Shown: piece by piece, positions 1-8,962 of the stretch
Numbering within the stretch: the first letter of the stretch is position 1
Layout of the letters: each line of letters begins with the position of its first letter
Assembly: GCF_000826645.1 (NCBI RefSeq)
Contig: NZ_JXJP01000014.1
Location: 62,001 to 126,000 of the forward strand
Source of the DNA: Psychroserpens mesophilus
GTDB taxonomy: Bacteria; Bacteroidota; Bacteroidia; Flavobacteriales; Flavobacteriaceae
Direction of reading: 5' to 3'
Length of the DNA: 64,000 nucleotides
Program-made: the position numbers and the translations under genes
Notes under the pieces: generated by a model
What the model was told of the DNA's origin: nothing
Database searches by the model: none
The model's input: the letters and a program-made list of their open reading frames with translations, nothing else

Positions 1-35
1 TTAATGCAACTAATCAATATTTTTATATATTTGTC

Positions 36-66
36 TTTGTTAATAAAATTTAACAACTTACTTTTG
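36..66 (+). promoter_or_regulatory. Bacteroidota-type promoter of the OmpA gene
   Basis: A TTTG box at 36-39 and a TACTTTTG box at 59-66 are separated by 19 bp. This matches the -33 TTTG / -7 TAnnTTTG promoter recognised by the Bacteroidota primary sigma factor. It predicts a transcript start near 71 and a leader of about 40 nt before the ATG at 112. A second, weaker TATATTTG lies at 26-33. Confidence 0.7.
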
Positions 67-111
67 CTTAGAATTAACACTTATAACACTTAAAATTAAA
101 ATTATTAGAAT

Positions 112-1473
112 ATGAAAAATCTTAGCAGATTATTTTTCGTTTTGTTGCTTGCCTTAAGCTTCAATGCTAATGCACAAGATGAAAACAACCCTTGGAAAAT
201 TAGTATTGGTGTAAATGCGGTTGACCTTTATCCTGTTGGAGAAGAAGCTCCAAGAGGTGAATTTCTTGACGAATTTTTTAACCTAGAAGATCACTGGAAT
301 ATTATTCCTTCTTTATCAACTGTGTCTGTTTCTAGATACTTAAGTTCAGGTTTTAGCTTAACAGCAACAGGTTCTATTAACGAAATCACTAAATTTGGTG
401 ATACTAAAGTAAATAACTTATCATACTATGCTGTAGATGGTACGGTATCTTACAGTTTTATGAATCTTATAAAGTCTAACAGCATTGATCCTTATTTAGG
501 TGTTGGTGGTGGTTACACTTGGGTTGATGAAATTGGAGCAGGTACTTTTAATGGTGCTTTAGGTATCAACTATTGGTTTAGTGATAACATAGCTTTAACA
601 GCTCAAACAACTTACAAAACTGCTTTTGAAGATTATTTAGAAAATCACTGGCAACACTCAATGGGTATCTCAGTTAAGTTTGGTGGAAAAGACACCGATG
701 GTGATGGTATCTATGATAAAAACGATGCTTGTCCAGATGTTCCTGGTTTAGAAGCATTTAACGGTTGTCCAGATTCTGACAATGATGGTATCGAAGATGC
801 TAAAGATGATTGTCCTAACGAAGCTGGTTTAGCTGAATTTAATGGTTGCCCTGATTCTGATGGAGATGGTGTAGCTGATAAAAATGATGATTGTCCTACA
901 GTAGCAGGTCTTGCAGCTCTTAACGGTTGTCCAGATGCTGATAATGACGGAGTAGCTGACAATGTTGATGATTGTCCTAACGAAGCGGGTCCATCTGCAA
1001 ACAAAGGATGTCCTTGGCCAGATACTGACGGTGACGGTGTATTAGATAAAGATGATAAATGTCCTAATGAAGCTGGTACTGTAGCTAACAACGGTTGCCC
1101 AGAAGTTAATCCTACTGCTGAAGTAATGGAAGAGTTAAATAGCTATGCTAGAACTATCTTATTCAACTCAGGTAAAGCTTCTTTCAAATCAGAGACAGAT
1201 GCTGTATTACAAGCAATGACTGCGATCTTTAAAGAATACCCAAGAGCTAACTTCTCTATAGAAGGTCATACTGATAGTGATGGTGCAAAATCATCTAACC
1301 AAATATTATCTGAAAGAAGAGCTAATGCAGTAAGAGATTACTTAATTGCTAATGGTATTAACGCTGACAGATTAACTGCTAAAGGTTTTGGAGAAGATTA
1401 TCCAATCGACACAAACAAAACAAGAGCAGGTAAAGCTAATAACAGACGTGTTGAAGTAAAACTTAAAAAATAA
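112..1473 (+). CDS. OmpA family outer-membrane protein with TSP type 3 repeats
   Basis: Outer-membrane protein that anchors the envelope to peptidoglycan (453 aa). An N-terminal signal peptide ends near residue 21 (ANA/QDEN). Residues about 25-190 look like a small outer-membrane beta-barrel. Residues about 194-335 hold five thrombospondin type 3-like calcium-binding repeats of the form D-x-D-x-DG...D-x-CP with paired Cys. Residues about 343-453 are an OmpA C-terminal peptidoglycan-binding domain ([35 protein letters not shown]). This barrel-TSP3-OmpA order is typical of abundant flavobacterial porin-like proteins. It has its own strong promoter and terminator, so it is monocistronic. The ligand or pore function is not visible from sequence. 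Confidence 0.93.
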   Translation: MKNLSRLFFVLLLALSFNANAQDENNPWKISIGVNAVDLYPVGEEAPRGEFLDEFFNLEDHWNIIPSLSTVSVSRYLSSGFSLTATGSINEITKFGDTKVNNLSYYAVDGTVSYSFMNLIKSNSIDPYLGVGGGYTWVDEIGAGTFNGALGINYWFSDNIALTAQTTYKTAFEDYLENHWQHSMGISVKFGGKDTDGDGIYDKNDACPDVPGLEAFNGCPDSDNDGIEDAKDDCPNEAGLAEFNGCPDSDGDGVADKNDDCPTVAGLAALNGCPDADNDGVADNVDDCPNEAGPSANKGCPWPDTDGDGVLDKDDKCPNEAGTVANNGCPEVNPTAEVMEELNSYARTILFNSGKASFKSETDAVLQAMTAIFKEYPRANFSIEGHTDSDGAKSSNQILSERRANAVRDYLIANGINADRLTAKGFGEDYPIDTNKTRAGKANNRRVEVKLKK

Positions 1474-1502
1474 GTTTTATTAAACATCACAAATAAGTTT
1501 TG

Positions 1503-1535
1503 AAAAACGCTCCGAAATTCGGAGCGTTTTTTATT
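1503..1535 (+). terminator. Rho-independent terminator after the OmpA gene
   Basis: An AAAACGCTCCGAA arm pairs with TTCGGAGCGTTTT and is followed by a T-rich tract. It lies 30 nt after the stop codon and ends only about 9 nt before the next ATG. Confidence 0.85.
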
Positions 1536-1543
1536 TTTATACT

Positions 1544-4306
1544 ATGACAAGTTTTATTAACGACGTAGTGCTCGACCTTCAAAAAAAGAATGTAGAATTC
1601 TCTAAATTGACATTCATTTTACCAAGCAAAAGAGCAGGCGTTTTTCTTAAAAGTCATATATCTAATCACCTCAACCAAACTATTTTTGCTCCTTCTATTC
1701 TTTCTATTGAGGAATTTGTAGAAACGCTTTCCGACCTCAAATACGCCAACAATACAGAGCTCCTATTTGAGTTTTACAAGGTATATCTTAAACACACACC
1801 TAAAGATCAAGTTGAAGCATTTGATACCTTTTCAAAATGGGCTCAAATCCTTCTGCAGGATTTCAATGAAATTGATCGATATCTCGTTCCATCAAAAAAA
1901 ATCTTTGATTATCTCAATGCTATTAAAGAAATAGAACTTCAACATTGGTCAATCGATGAAAATCAAACAACTTACGTAAAAAACTATCTATTATTCTGGA
2001 ATCGTTTAAAATTATTTTATTCAGAATTAAACCTTGAGCTGCTTCATAACAAAAAGGGATATCAAGGTCTGGTTTACAGAGAAGCCATTGAAAATCTCGA
2101 ACAATTTATCGTTTCAAAAACAAATGAAAAATATGTATTTGTTGGTTTTAATGCATTAAACAAAGCTGAGGAAATTATTATACAAGAATTACTTCAGCAA
2201 AATTTAGCACATATCTATTGGGACATAGACTCCAAATTTGTTGAGGATAACATTCATGATGCTGGTTTATTTATAAGAGCTCACAAAGCTCGTTGGCGCT
2301 ATTTTAGAAAAGAACGGTTTAACTGGTTGTCAAACCATTATACTACAACTAAAAATATAACTTGTGTTGGAACACCTAAAAATATTGGCCAAATAAAATA
2401 TGTCGGAGAATTATTAACGATTCTAAAAGAACAACACATATCCTTTGAACATACAGCAATAGTTTTAGGAGATGAATCCTTACTGATTCCATTACTGAAT
2501 TCCATCCCTGAAGGTATCGGACCAATAAATATTACAATGGGATTGCCCTTGGGAAGCATCCCTATGGCTTCATTATTTGAAGATCTTTTTAGAATACACA
2601 AATCTGACGCACCATTACTTTACTATAAAGATGTGATTTCTATCCTCACAAATCAGTTTGTAAAACCACTTTTCAATATTGAAGGTAATAACATTTCTGA
2701 CCAAATTATTTATGACATACAGCAAAATAACATGAGTTATTTATCGCTGCATAAACTAGAATTGCTTGCCGACACAAAATCTGATCTTATGGTATTGCTT
2801 TTTGGTCCATGGCAAAACAATTCGGAAATAGCCCTAAAAAAATGCGCTCAATTAATTCTGGAAATAAAAAACTCGCTCGATCAAAATAAGACCGAAAATT
2901 TATTGGCTTTAGAATATTTATACCGTTTTAATGTCGTTTTCAATGAATTAAATACTTTAAATAATACCTACTCGTATGTAAATAGTATATCGGTACTTTT
3001 TGGATTATATAAAGAACTCCTGAAAAGTGAAACCTTAGACTTTAAAGGTGAACCTCTTAAAGGGTTACAAATTATGGGAATGTTAGAGTCACGAGTTCTT
3101 GACTTTGATACAGTAATTATCACATCAGTTAATGAAGGTATACTACCAGCTGGTAAAAGCAACAATTCATTTATTCCGTTCGATGTGAAGCTTGAAAATG
3201 AGATGCCTACTTATAAAGAAAAAGATGCTGTTTACACCTATCATTTTTACAGGCTATTACAAAGAGCGAAAAATGTACACCTTATTTATAATACGGAGCC
3301 TGATGTTTTAAATGGAGGAGAAAAAAGTCGCTTTATAACGCAGCTTGATATTGATGATTCTCATGATATTGTACATTACGTTGTTTCTCCTAAGGTTCCA
3401 ATAATCAATCAAAATCTGATTGAGATTTCGAAATCACAAAACATAATAAACCAAATAAAACAGTTTTCAAAATCTGGATTTTCACCATCGTCATTAACAA
3501 ACTATATAAGAAATCCTATAGCCTTCTATTATGAAAAAATATTAGGCATTAAACAATATGAAGATGTTGAAGAAAGCGTAGCTCTAAACACATTAGGAAC
3601 TATAATTCATAATACGCTTGAAGATTTCTATAAGGCTATCGAAGGTCAATTATTAACTTTAGAGATGATAAAGGAAATGATGACTAAAATAGATGTCACC
3701 GTTGGCAAACATTTTAAATCTGAATATAAAGAAGGTGATATTACTAAAGGTAAAAATCTAATCATTTATGAAATCGCGAAACACTATATCTCTAATTTTC
3801 TAAAGCTAGAGAAACAAGCTTTAAAAGAAGGAAACACTATCAAAATTATTGCAATTGAAACCGAAAATGAAGTTTCCATAGATATTGAAGGTATAAGCCA
3901 TCCTATTGTTTTAAAAGGAAAAGTAGATCGTGTAGATAGCTACAATGGTGTCACCAGAATTATAGATTATAAAAGTGGTCGTGTAGATCAAAACAAAGTT
4001 GAAATTGTAAACTGGGAGGACATTACAACAGATTACGACAAGTATAGTAAAAGTTTTCAAATATTAATGTACGCCTATATGATGCACCAAGAAGGCAAAA
4101 TAACATTACCTGTTGAAGCTGGCATCATTTCATTTAAAAAACTAAATTCAGGGTTTATAAAATTTGGTAAAAAGGAGTCTCAAGGTACCAGAACTAAGGA
4201 TAACTTAATTACTGAAGACACATTATTAGCTTATGAGTTCGAACTTAAAAAACTCATATTAGAAATCTGTAATCCTTCAATTAATTTTGTTGAAAAAGAA
4301 CTGTAA
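1544..4306 (+). CDS. AddB-like PD-(D/E)XK nuclease family protein
   Basis: A 920-aa protein that resembles the AddB/RecB-type helicase-nuclease subunit of double-strand-break repair. The N-terminus (FILPSKRAGVFLKSHI) corresponds to the AddB helicase-like domain, but the Walker A GxGKT is replaced by PSKRAG, so ATP binding there is doubtful. The C-terminal nuclease domain (from about residue 650) carries GKVDRVD (D795) and IDYKSG (D808, K810), the metal-binding D...D-x-K of the RecB-family PD-(D/E)XK fold. The four Fe-S cysteines of classical AddB are not evident. The expected partner, an AddA (UvrD-like) helicase, is not in this window. The start lies right behind the preceding terminator, so transcription must start inside or just beyond it. 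Confidence 0.8.
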   Translation: MTSFINDVVLDLQKKNVEFSKLTFILPSKRAGVFLKSHISNHLNQTIFAPSILSIEEFVETLSDLKYANNTELLFEFYKVYLKHTPKDQVEAFDTFSKWAQILLQDFNEIDRYLVPSKKIFDYLNAIKEIELQHWSIDENQTTYVKNYLLFWNRLKLFYSELNLELLHNKKGYQGLVYREAIENLEQFIVSKTNEKYVFVGFNALNKAEEIIIQELLQQNLAHIYWDIDSKFVEDNIHDAGLFIRAHKARWRYFRKERFNWLSNHYTTTKNITCVGTPKNIGQIKYVGELLTILKEQHISFEHTAIVLGDESLLIPLLNSIPEGIGPINITMGLPLGSIPMASLFEDLFRIHKSDAPLLYYKDVISILTNQFVKPLFNIEGNNISDQIIYDIQQNNMSYLSLHKLELLADTKSDLMVLLFGPWQNNSEIALKKCAQLILEIKNSLDQNKTENLLALEYLYRFNVVFNELNTLNNTYSYVNSISVLFGLYKELLKSETLDFKGEPLKGLQIMGMLESRVLDFDTVIITSVNEGILPAGKSNNSFIPFDVKLENEMPTYKEKDAVYTYHFYRLLQRAKNVHLIYNTEPDVLNGGEKSRFITQLDIDDSHDIVHYVVSPKVPIINQNLIEISKSQNIINQIKQFSKSGFSPSSLTNYIRNPIAFYYEKILGIKQYEDVEESVALNTLGTIIHNTLEDFYKAIEGQLLTLEMIKEMMTKIDVTVGKHFKSEYKEGDITKGKNLIIYEIAKHYISNFLKLEKQALKEGNTIKIIAIETENEVSIDIEGISHPIVLKGKVDRVDSYNGVTRIIDYKSGRVDQNKVEIVNWEDITTDYDKYSKSFQILMYAYMMHQEGKITLPVEAGIISFKKLNSGFIKFGKKESQGTRTKDNLITEDTLLAYEFELKKLILEICNPSINFVEKEL

Positions 4307-4308
4307 AC

Positions 4309-5148
4309 ATGATTGTAAAACATCAAATCCTTCAAAGAATAGATAATAAACCAATAGTTTGGGATGCTTATTTTAAATCTGATAGTACAAAAAAGCCTCT
4401 TGTTATTTTTTGTCATGGTTATAAAGGTTTTAAGGATTGGGGAGCTTGGGACTTAGTTGCAGAAATGTTTAGCGAACAAGATCTGTTTTTTGTGAAATTT
4501 AATTTTTCACATAATGGTGGAACAGTCGAAAATCCGATAGATTTTCCTGACCTAGACGCTTTTGCCGAAAACAATTATACCAAAGAGCTTAATGATTTAG
4601 ATGATATTCTAAATTTTATTTTGTCTGAAAACTTTCCGTACAAAAACATTATTGACACCAAGAACATCACACTTGTTGGCCACTCTCGAGGCGGAGGAAT
4701 TTCAATCATAAAGGCTTCCGAAGATCAGCGAATTACCTCACTAATTACATGGGCAAGTATAAGCGATTTTGGTTCTCGTTTTGGATCAAATGAAGATATT
4801 AGTGCATGGAAATACCATGGCGTGAAATATGTTTTAAATGGGAGAACAAAACAACATATGCCTCATTACTTTCAGTTTTATGACGATTATTTAGCAAATA
4901 AAGACCGATTGAATATTAAAAAAGCTACTGAAAACATTAGAATACCACAATTAATTATTCATAGTCTAGAAGACGAAGCTGTAAAGTTTTCTGAAGCTGA
5001 AAACTTACATTTATGGAATCCTAAGAGTGACCTTTATAAGATTACCAACTCTAATCATGTTTTTGGAGCTTCTCATCCTTGGGAAAATGTAAAATTACCA
5101 AAATCATTAGATTTAGTCGTTCATAAAAGCATTGCATTTATCAAATAA
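4309..5148 (+). CDS. Alpha/beta hydrolase family protein
   Basis: A 279-aa cytoplasmic alpha/beta hydrolase related to dienelactone-hydrolase/acyl-peptidase-like families. Visible catalytic elements are FCHGYKGF (oxyanion region, about residue 35), the nucleophile elbow GHSRGGG with Ser126, an acidic residue in HSLEDEAVKF, and His250 in TNSNHVF. It has no signal peptide. It starts 2 nt after the stop of the AddB-like gene, so the two are probably co-transcribed. The substrate cannot be told; a carboxylesterase or thioesterase is possible. Confidence 0.85.
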   Translation: MIVKHQILQRIDNKPIVWDAYFKSDSTKKPLVIFCHGYKGFKDWGAWDLVAEMFSEQDLFFVKFNFSHNGGTVENPIDFPDLDAFAENNYTKELNDLDDILNFILSENFPYKNIIDTKNITLVGHSRGGGISIIKASEDQRITSLITWASISDFGSRFGSNEDISAWKYHGVKYVLNGRTKQHMPHYFQFYDDYLANKDRLNIKKATENIRIPQLIIHSLEDEAVKFSEAENLHLWNPKSDLYKITNSNHVFGASHPWENVKLPKSLDLVVHKSIAFIK

Positions 5149-5153
5149 AAATG

Positions 5154-5227
5154 TGGAGAAGACGGGATTCGAACCCGTGACCTCTTGACTGCCAGTCAAG
5201 CACTCTAGCCAACTGAGCTACATCCCC
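5154..5227 (-). tRNA. tRNA-Ala (anticodon GGC)
   Basis: On the minus strand a 74-nt cloverleaf runs from GGGGATGTAGCTCAG, through a D-loop and the anticodon stem-loop CTTGA-CTGGCAG-TCAAG, to the T-arm GGGTTCGAATCCC and the acceptor strand CTTCTCC plus discriminator A. The loop gives U33 followed by GGC, which reads the Ala codons GCC/GCU. The acceptor stem has one T-T mismatch at the sixth pair. CCA is not encoded. The gene ends 5 nt past the stop of the convergent hydrolase gene. Confidence 0.93.
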
Positions 5228-5230
5228 AAA

Positions 5231-6025
5231 TTACTTAAGTCCTTTTAAAACTAATACAGGTAACTTACTGCTAAAATCCTTTTTTAAAATAGTATTGTTT
5301 TCCCATTTCTTCATAAAGAATCCGCGTTTACGTCTTACGACACACAATAAATCTGGATTGTTTTCTTTATAATGTTCTAAAACACCTTGATAGGTCGTTA
5401 CATTTTCAGCAATAGTAGTGTTTGTAATGTGTTTTGCCAAGTTCTCCTTCACATCCAAATCACCTTCAGTATGATAGGTTGTTTTTACAAGAAGTAAATT
5501 CAAGACTGCCTTAAATTGATTTTTAATATCCATTAAAGGCGTTAAAGCATCTTCCTTTTTGATTATCGCCGATTTCATGGCCAATAAAATCTTCACAATT
5601 GGCTTAAAGGTATACCCTTCAGGCACGATTAAAGCAGGAATATTGGTTTGTTTTACAATCTTACCTGACGTTTTGCCCAAATACACTTCATCTTTTACAG
5701 AATTCGTTCTTGGCTCTAAAAGGATTAAATCCACATCTAAAGTTTTACAAGCCAATTCTAAAGTATCAGCAAGCTTCCCTTTAAATACTTTCAAAACTAT
5801 CTCGACGTTTCTTTGATTAACTTGATTCACATGATTCTTCAAAAATCCTAAGCTCTCACGCTCTATCATTTCATCTACTTTCATCATCGTTCCAGCTTTA
5901 GTGTAAACATTATACACTTGAACTACATATAACTTTGCACCAAAAGCATAAGCAAAATCAACTGCGTATTGTAAATGACTTACGGCATTTTTTGATGTAC
6001 CAACAGGAACTAAAATAGACTTCAT
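5231..6025 (-). CDS. Universal stress protein (UspA family, tandem type)
   Basis: Cytoplasmic universal stress protein of about 264 aa with two Usp-like halves. The first (residues about 2-140) is well conserved: MKSILVPVGTSKNA at the N-terminus and GKTSGKIVKQTNIPALIVP, where the usual nucleotide-binding G-x2-G-x9-G region lies. The second half is more divergent and ends in KLPVLVLKG. The start was chosen at the second ATG, because MKSILVPV is the usual N-terminus; an ATG two codons earlier (6031) is possible. A TATCTTTG box on the minus strand at 6064-6071 could drive it. It lies just downstream of the tRNA promoter side and may be transcribed towards it. Confidence 0.87.
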   Translation of the reverse strand: MKSILVPVGTSKNAVSHLQYAVDFAYAFGAKLYVVQVYNVYTKAGTMMKVDEMIERESLGFLKNHVNQVNQRNVEIVLKVFKGKLADTLELACKTLDVDLILLEPRTNSVKDEVYLGKTSGKIVKQTNIPALIVPEGYTFKPIVKILLAMKSAIIKKEDALTPLMDIKNQFKAVLNLLLVKTTYHTEGDLDVKENLAKHITNTTIAENVTTYQGVLEHYKENNPDLLCVVRRKRGFFMKKWENNTILKKDFSSKLPVLVLKGLK

Positions 6026-6042
6026 AATCAAATATTTAAGGG

Positions 6043-6071
6043 TAACTTTGTATAAATTTTGGACAAAGATA
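6043..6071. promoter_or_regulatory. Divergent -7 boxes between the stress protein and GNAT genes
   Basis: The 50-bp gap holds TAACTTTG on the plus strand (6043-6050, towards the GNAT gene) and TATCTTTG on the minus strand (6064-6071, towards the stress protein). Both fit TAnnTTTG. The two promoters face each other and overlap, so they could interfere. The matching -33 boxes are weak. Confidence 0.45.
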
Positions 6072-6081
6072 ACTATTAATA

Positions 6082-6582
6082 ATGATTAGAAAAGCAACTC
6101 TAAAAGATATTGATACTATAGTAGGAATTACGGAAGCTTGCACTGATGATATGGTTGGCAAACATATATACCAATGGAACGAGAACTATCCAAATAGAAC
6201 TGCTTTTGAAAATGATGTTACACGAGGTGAACTTTATGTCTTAGAAGTTGAAAGCATAATTATTGGTTGTATGGTTATATCAAGCCTAATAGATGATGAA
6301 TACCTTCCTGTTTCATGGCTAACTCCAAATCAAAATAATAGTTATATTCATCGATTAGCAATTCGTCCAGACCATCAAGGAAAAGGTTATGCACAGATGC
6401 TGATGGATTATGCTGAAACATTTTCAATTGAAAATAACTATGCGTCTATAAGATTAGACACCTTTTCACAGAACCTTAGAAACCAAAAGTTTTACGAACT
6501 TCGTGGCTACAAAAAACTGGATTCTATTTATTTTCCAAAGCAAAGTGAACACCCATTTTATTGTTACGAATTGATCCTTTGA
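6082..6582 (+). CDS. GNAT family N-acetyltransferase
   Basis: A 166-aa acetyl-CoA-dependent acyltransferase. The core motif A is present at about residues 91-105 (LAIRPDHQGKGYAQ, i.e. the acetyl-CoA pyrophosphate-binding Q/R-x-x-G-x-G/A), preceded by the N-terminal MIRKATLKDIDTI strand and followed by the NQKFYELRGYKKL segment usual for RimI-like enzymes. The acceptor is unknown; amino-acid, antibiotic or protein acetylation are all possible. Its stop codon overlaps the probable TTG start of the downstream MATE gene (TTGA), suggesting translational coupling. Confidence 0.88.
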   Translation: MIRKATLKDIDTIVGITEACTDDMVGKHIYQWNENYPNRTAFENDVTRGELYVLEVESIIIGCMVISSLIDDEYLPVSWLTPNQNNSYIHRLAIRPDHQGKGYAQMLMDYAETFSIENNYASIRLDTFSQNLRNQKFYELRGYKKLDSIYFPKQSEHPFYCYELIL

Positions 6583-7913
6583 AAACAGATATCACATTAA
6601 AAAACATCAATAAACTCGCCATTCCTGCTTTAATTGCTGGAGTTGCAGAACCTATTCTGTCGTTAACGGACACAGCCATTATAGGTAACGTTGATTATAA
6701 TGCTGCCGAATCTTTAGCTGCTGTTGGCATTGTTGGCACTTTTATTTCGATGCTTATTTGGGTTTTAGGGCAAACGAGAAGTGCAATATCATCTATCGTT
6801 TCTCAGCATCTTGGTGCCAACAAATTGAACAAAGTAAAAAACTTACCAGCTCAGGCAATCTTTATAATCACATCACTTAGTATCTTAATCATAGTCACCA
6901 CCTGGCCATTTGCATCTCAAATTTTTAAACTCTATAATGCATCCAATCTTATTTTAGAATATAGTGTAGACTACTACCATATTCGTGTTTTCGGATTTCC
7001 ATTTACTCTCTTTACTATTGCTATTTTTGGTACGTTTAGAGGGCTTCAAAACACCTATTACCCAATGATTATAGCTATTATTGGAACCATTGTCAATATC
7101 ATTTTAGATTTCGCTTTGGTATATGGAATTGAAGGCATTGTAAATCCTATGCATATTAAAGGTGCAGCTTATGCAAGTGTGATTGCTCAAGTTACCATGG
7201 CATTATGTTCAGCTTACTTCTTGTTGAAAAAGACAGACATTTCATTAAAAGTAACATTTCCATTTAATCCCGAAATCAAAAATTTTGTTTTCATGATTCT
7301 TAACTTATTTGTGAGAACCTTAGCGCTTAATGCTACATTATATTTCGCGACTCGTTTTGCAACCTCCTACGGAACGGAATATATTGCAGCTTATACCATT
7401 GCCATTAATCTTTGGTTTTTAGGTGCATTTATTATTGATGGATATGCAAGTGCTGGAAACATTCTCTCTGGAAAATATTTAGGTGCTAAAAATTATAAAA
7501 AACTGGTTGAGTTAAGTCAGTTTCTAATTAAATGCGGTATCGGTGTCGGAATTATTTTAGCAGTATTAGGCTTAGTCTCATATACTTTTATCGGTTCGGT
7601 TTTTACACAAGATCAATTGGTACTAAATGAATTTTATAAGGTATTTTGGATAGTTTTAGCCATGCAACCACTTTGTGCCTTGGCGTTTATTTTTGATGGG
7701 ATGTTTAAAGGTATGGGTAAAATGAAATTTTTAAGAAATCTATTGTTATTATCTACAGGACTGGTGTTTATTCCTGTGCTGTTTTGGTTAGACAGTTTCG
7801 ACCTAAAACTCTATGCTATATTTATTGCTTTAACATTGTGGATCATCGCCAGAGGAATTCCCCTAATTATAAAATTTAGGCAACAATTTTTATCGCTTTC
7901 CCAAAAAACGTAA
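6579..7913 (+). CDS. MATE family multidrug/Na+ efflux transporter
   Basis: Inner-membrane exporter of about 444 aa with twelve hydrophobic segments in two related halves, ending in a basic tail. The first helix region has the MATE signature (NKLAIPALIAGVAEPILSLTDTAIIGN) and the second half repeats the pattern around residue 230-290. Expected role: cation-coupled export of drugs or metabolites. No ATG opens this frame near the N-terminus. Two TTG codons do: 6561, and 6579, which overlaps the upstream stop as TTGA and gives the N-terminus expected for the family (KTDITLKNINKLAIP). I prefer 6579. Confidence 0.88.
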   Translation: MKTDITLKNINKLAIPALIAGVAEPILSLTDTAIIGNVDYNAAESLAAVGIVGTFISMLIWVLGQTRSAISSIVSQHLGANKLNKVKNLPAQAIFIITSLSILIIVTTWPFASQIFKLYNASNLILEYSVDYYHIRVFGFPFTLFTIAIFGTFRGLQNTYYPMIIAIIGTIVNIILDFALVYGIEGIVNPMHIKGAAYASVIAQVTMALCSAYFLLKKTDISLKVTFPFNPEIKNFVFMILNLFVRTLALNATLYFATRFATSYGTEYIAAYTIAINLWFLGAFIIDGYASAGNILSGKYLGAKNYKKLVELSQFLIKCGIGVGIILAVLGLVSYTFIGSVFTQDQLVLNEFYKVFWIVLAMQPLCALAFIFDGMFKGMGKMKFLRNLLLLSTGLVFIPVLFWLDSFDLKLYAIFIALTLWIIARGIPLIIKFRQQFLSLSQKT

Positions 7914-7937
7914 CTTTAAACCATAATTTAAGTCCGT

Positions 7938-8093
7938 ATGAATGTGCGTTTAATATCCCTGTTTCAAAATTCTGAGCCTTACGAGTCTGGTTACAATGTT
8001 GGTTATGCCATTGGACAGAATCTACCTTACATCATTATTTTAGTTTTAGCGTTCTTTGTGTTTCGCTATTTTAAAAATAAATCTAAAAAATAG
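7938..8093 (+). CDS. Small single-pass membrane protein (51 aa)
   Basis: An open frame of 51 codons from an ATG 24 nt after the MATE stop. It has a polar N-terminus (about residues 1-27, including SGYNVGYAIGQ) followed by one hydrophobic helix (LPYIIILVLAFFVFRYF) and a lysine-rich end. This layout suggests an inner-membrane protein with a cytoplasmic basic tail. I do not recognise a named family. A second tiny membrane ORF follows 3 nt later, which supports both being real. Confidence 0.6.
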   Translation: MNVRLISLFQNSEPYESGYNVGYAIGQNLPYIIILVLAFFVFRYFKNKSKK

Positions 8094-8096
8094 TCT

Positions 8097-8195
8097 ATGG
8101 ATATCATGTCATTTATGAGTGGAAGTGGTTTATTCCTTATTTTAGGAATTGTACTAGTTGTTGTTTATTTCATCAATCGAAATAAAAGACGCTAA
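8097..8195 (+). CDS. Very small membrane protein (32 aa)
   Basis: A 32-codon frame (MDIMSFMSGSGLFLILG...) consisting almost only of one transmembrane helix (LFLILGIVLVVVYFI) and a basic NRNKRR tail. It begins 3 nt after the 51-aa membrane ORF and ends exactly one base before the stop of the convergent oxygenase gene. No family is recognised. Conservation in relatives would decide whether it is translated. Confidence 0.45.
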   Translation: MDIMSFMSGSGLFLILGIVLVVVYFINRNKRR

Positions 8196-8852
8196 TTACC
8201 TTGTTTTTAACCATCCTGTAATACTTAAACGTTCAGTTTCTACAGGTTTTACTTCGTGTTCGATGATTTGACTTTCGAAAATTACAATTCGTCCCGGAAA
8301 CGGATAAATTACGTTTTCAGTCTCTATACCATTATCGTTTAAATATAACACTAGTTCACCTCCATTTTCTGGTTTCCAGTCTTCTTCGTTTAAATAACAA
8401 ACGATTGAAAGTTTTCGCCTGTCGTCATTTATAAACGTATCAATATGACGCTTATAAAATGTGTCTTTGGGATATAATGCATAGTGAAACTCTTTCTGTA
8501 AAATTCCCATAAAACATGTTTTATTGAGATAAGTAACCAAATCATTGATTCTATCAAAAAAGAGAAGTTCTGCATCATTAGAAAGTGTTTCATCAATCCA
8601 TAAAATTTGATCACCTCTAATCGACTTTATGATAGTCTCATTAAGTCGGTTTCCGATAGCTGCTTTTTTAAAACGGTCTGCCTCATGTTTCTCAAGTAGG
8701 GATTGTCGCAATTTAAAAACGGTTTCTGAAGGAAAAAAATCGTCAATAATACTATAGTTTTTTAAACTAATATCATTGATAATTTGTTCATAAACTGGGT
8801 TTTCGAGGAAAGGTATATTCTCAAAAAGCTCATTTGGCAACAGTTTAATCAT
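8196..8852 (-). CDS. 2-oxoglutarate/Fe(II)-dependent oxygenase (prolyl-hydroxylase-like)
   Basis: A 218-aa double-stranded beta-helix dioxygenase. The Fe(II) ligands are seen in KRHIDTF (H-x-D) and in QIIEHEVKPV (distal His). An Arg about ten residues further on (ETERLSITGWL) fits the 2-oxoglutarate-binding basic residue. The N-terminal half is helical and carries no signal. The C-terminal half resembles P4H/SM-20/PHD-like proteins that hydroxylate prolyl residues in proteins; a small-molecule substrate cannot be excluded. It is convergent with the two tiny membrane ORFs, with no intergenic space. Confidence 0.82.
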   Translation of the reverse strand: MIKLLPNELFENIPFLENPVYEQIINDISLKNYSIIDDFFPSETVFKLRQSLLEKHEADRFKKAAIGNRLNETIIKSIRGDQILWIDETLSNDAELLFFDRINDLVTYLNKTCFMGILQKEFHYALYPKDTFYKRHIDTFINDDRRKLSIVCYLNEEDWKPENGGELVLYLNDNGIETENVIYPFPGRIVIFESQIIEHEVKPVETERLSITGWLKTR

Positions 8853-8935
8853 TTGATTATCATTGTTATAAATTCGCTTTTTTAGTTAAAAGCCAGCAAA
8901 TGTAATCTAAAATCTGATTGCTTTTACAAAATGAA

Positions 8936-8943
8936 TATCTTTG
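8936..8943 (+). promoter_or_regulatory. Candidate -7 box for queD-lpxH
   Basis: TATCTTTG fits TAnnTTTG and lies 20 nt before the queD ATG. The nearest TTG upstream (8918-8920) leaves a spacer of 15 bp, a little short, so the -33 assignment is uncertain. Confidence 0.5.
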
Positions 8944-8962
8944 TAGTGAAAATAAACTTTAG

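Noticed and set aside
711-1091. Open frame of 126 codons on the minus strand inside the OmpA gene
   Set aside because: It is the antisense shadow of the repetitive TSP3 region. Its Ser/Pro-rich low-complexity product is what the reverse of the Asp/Gly/Cys repeats gives.
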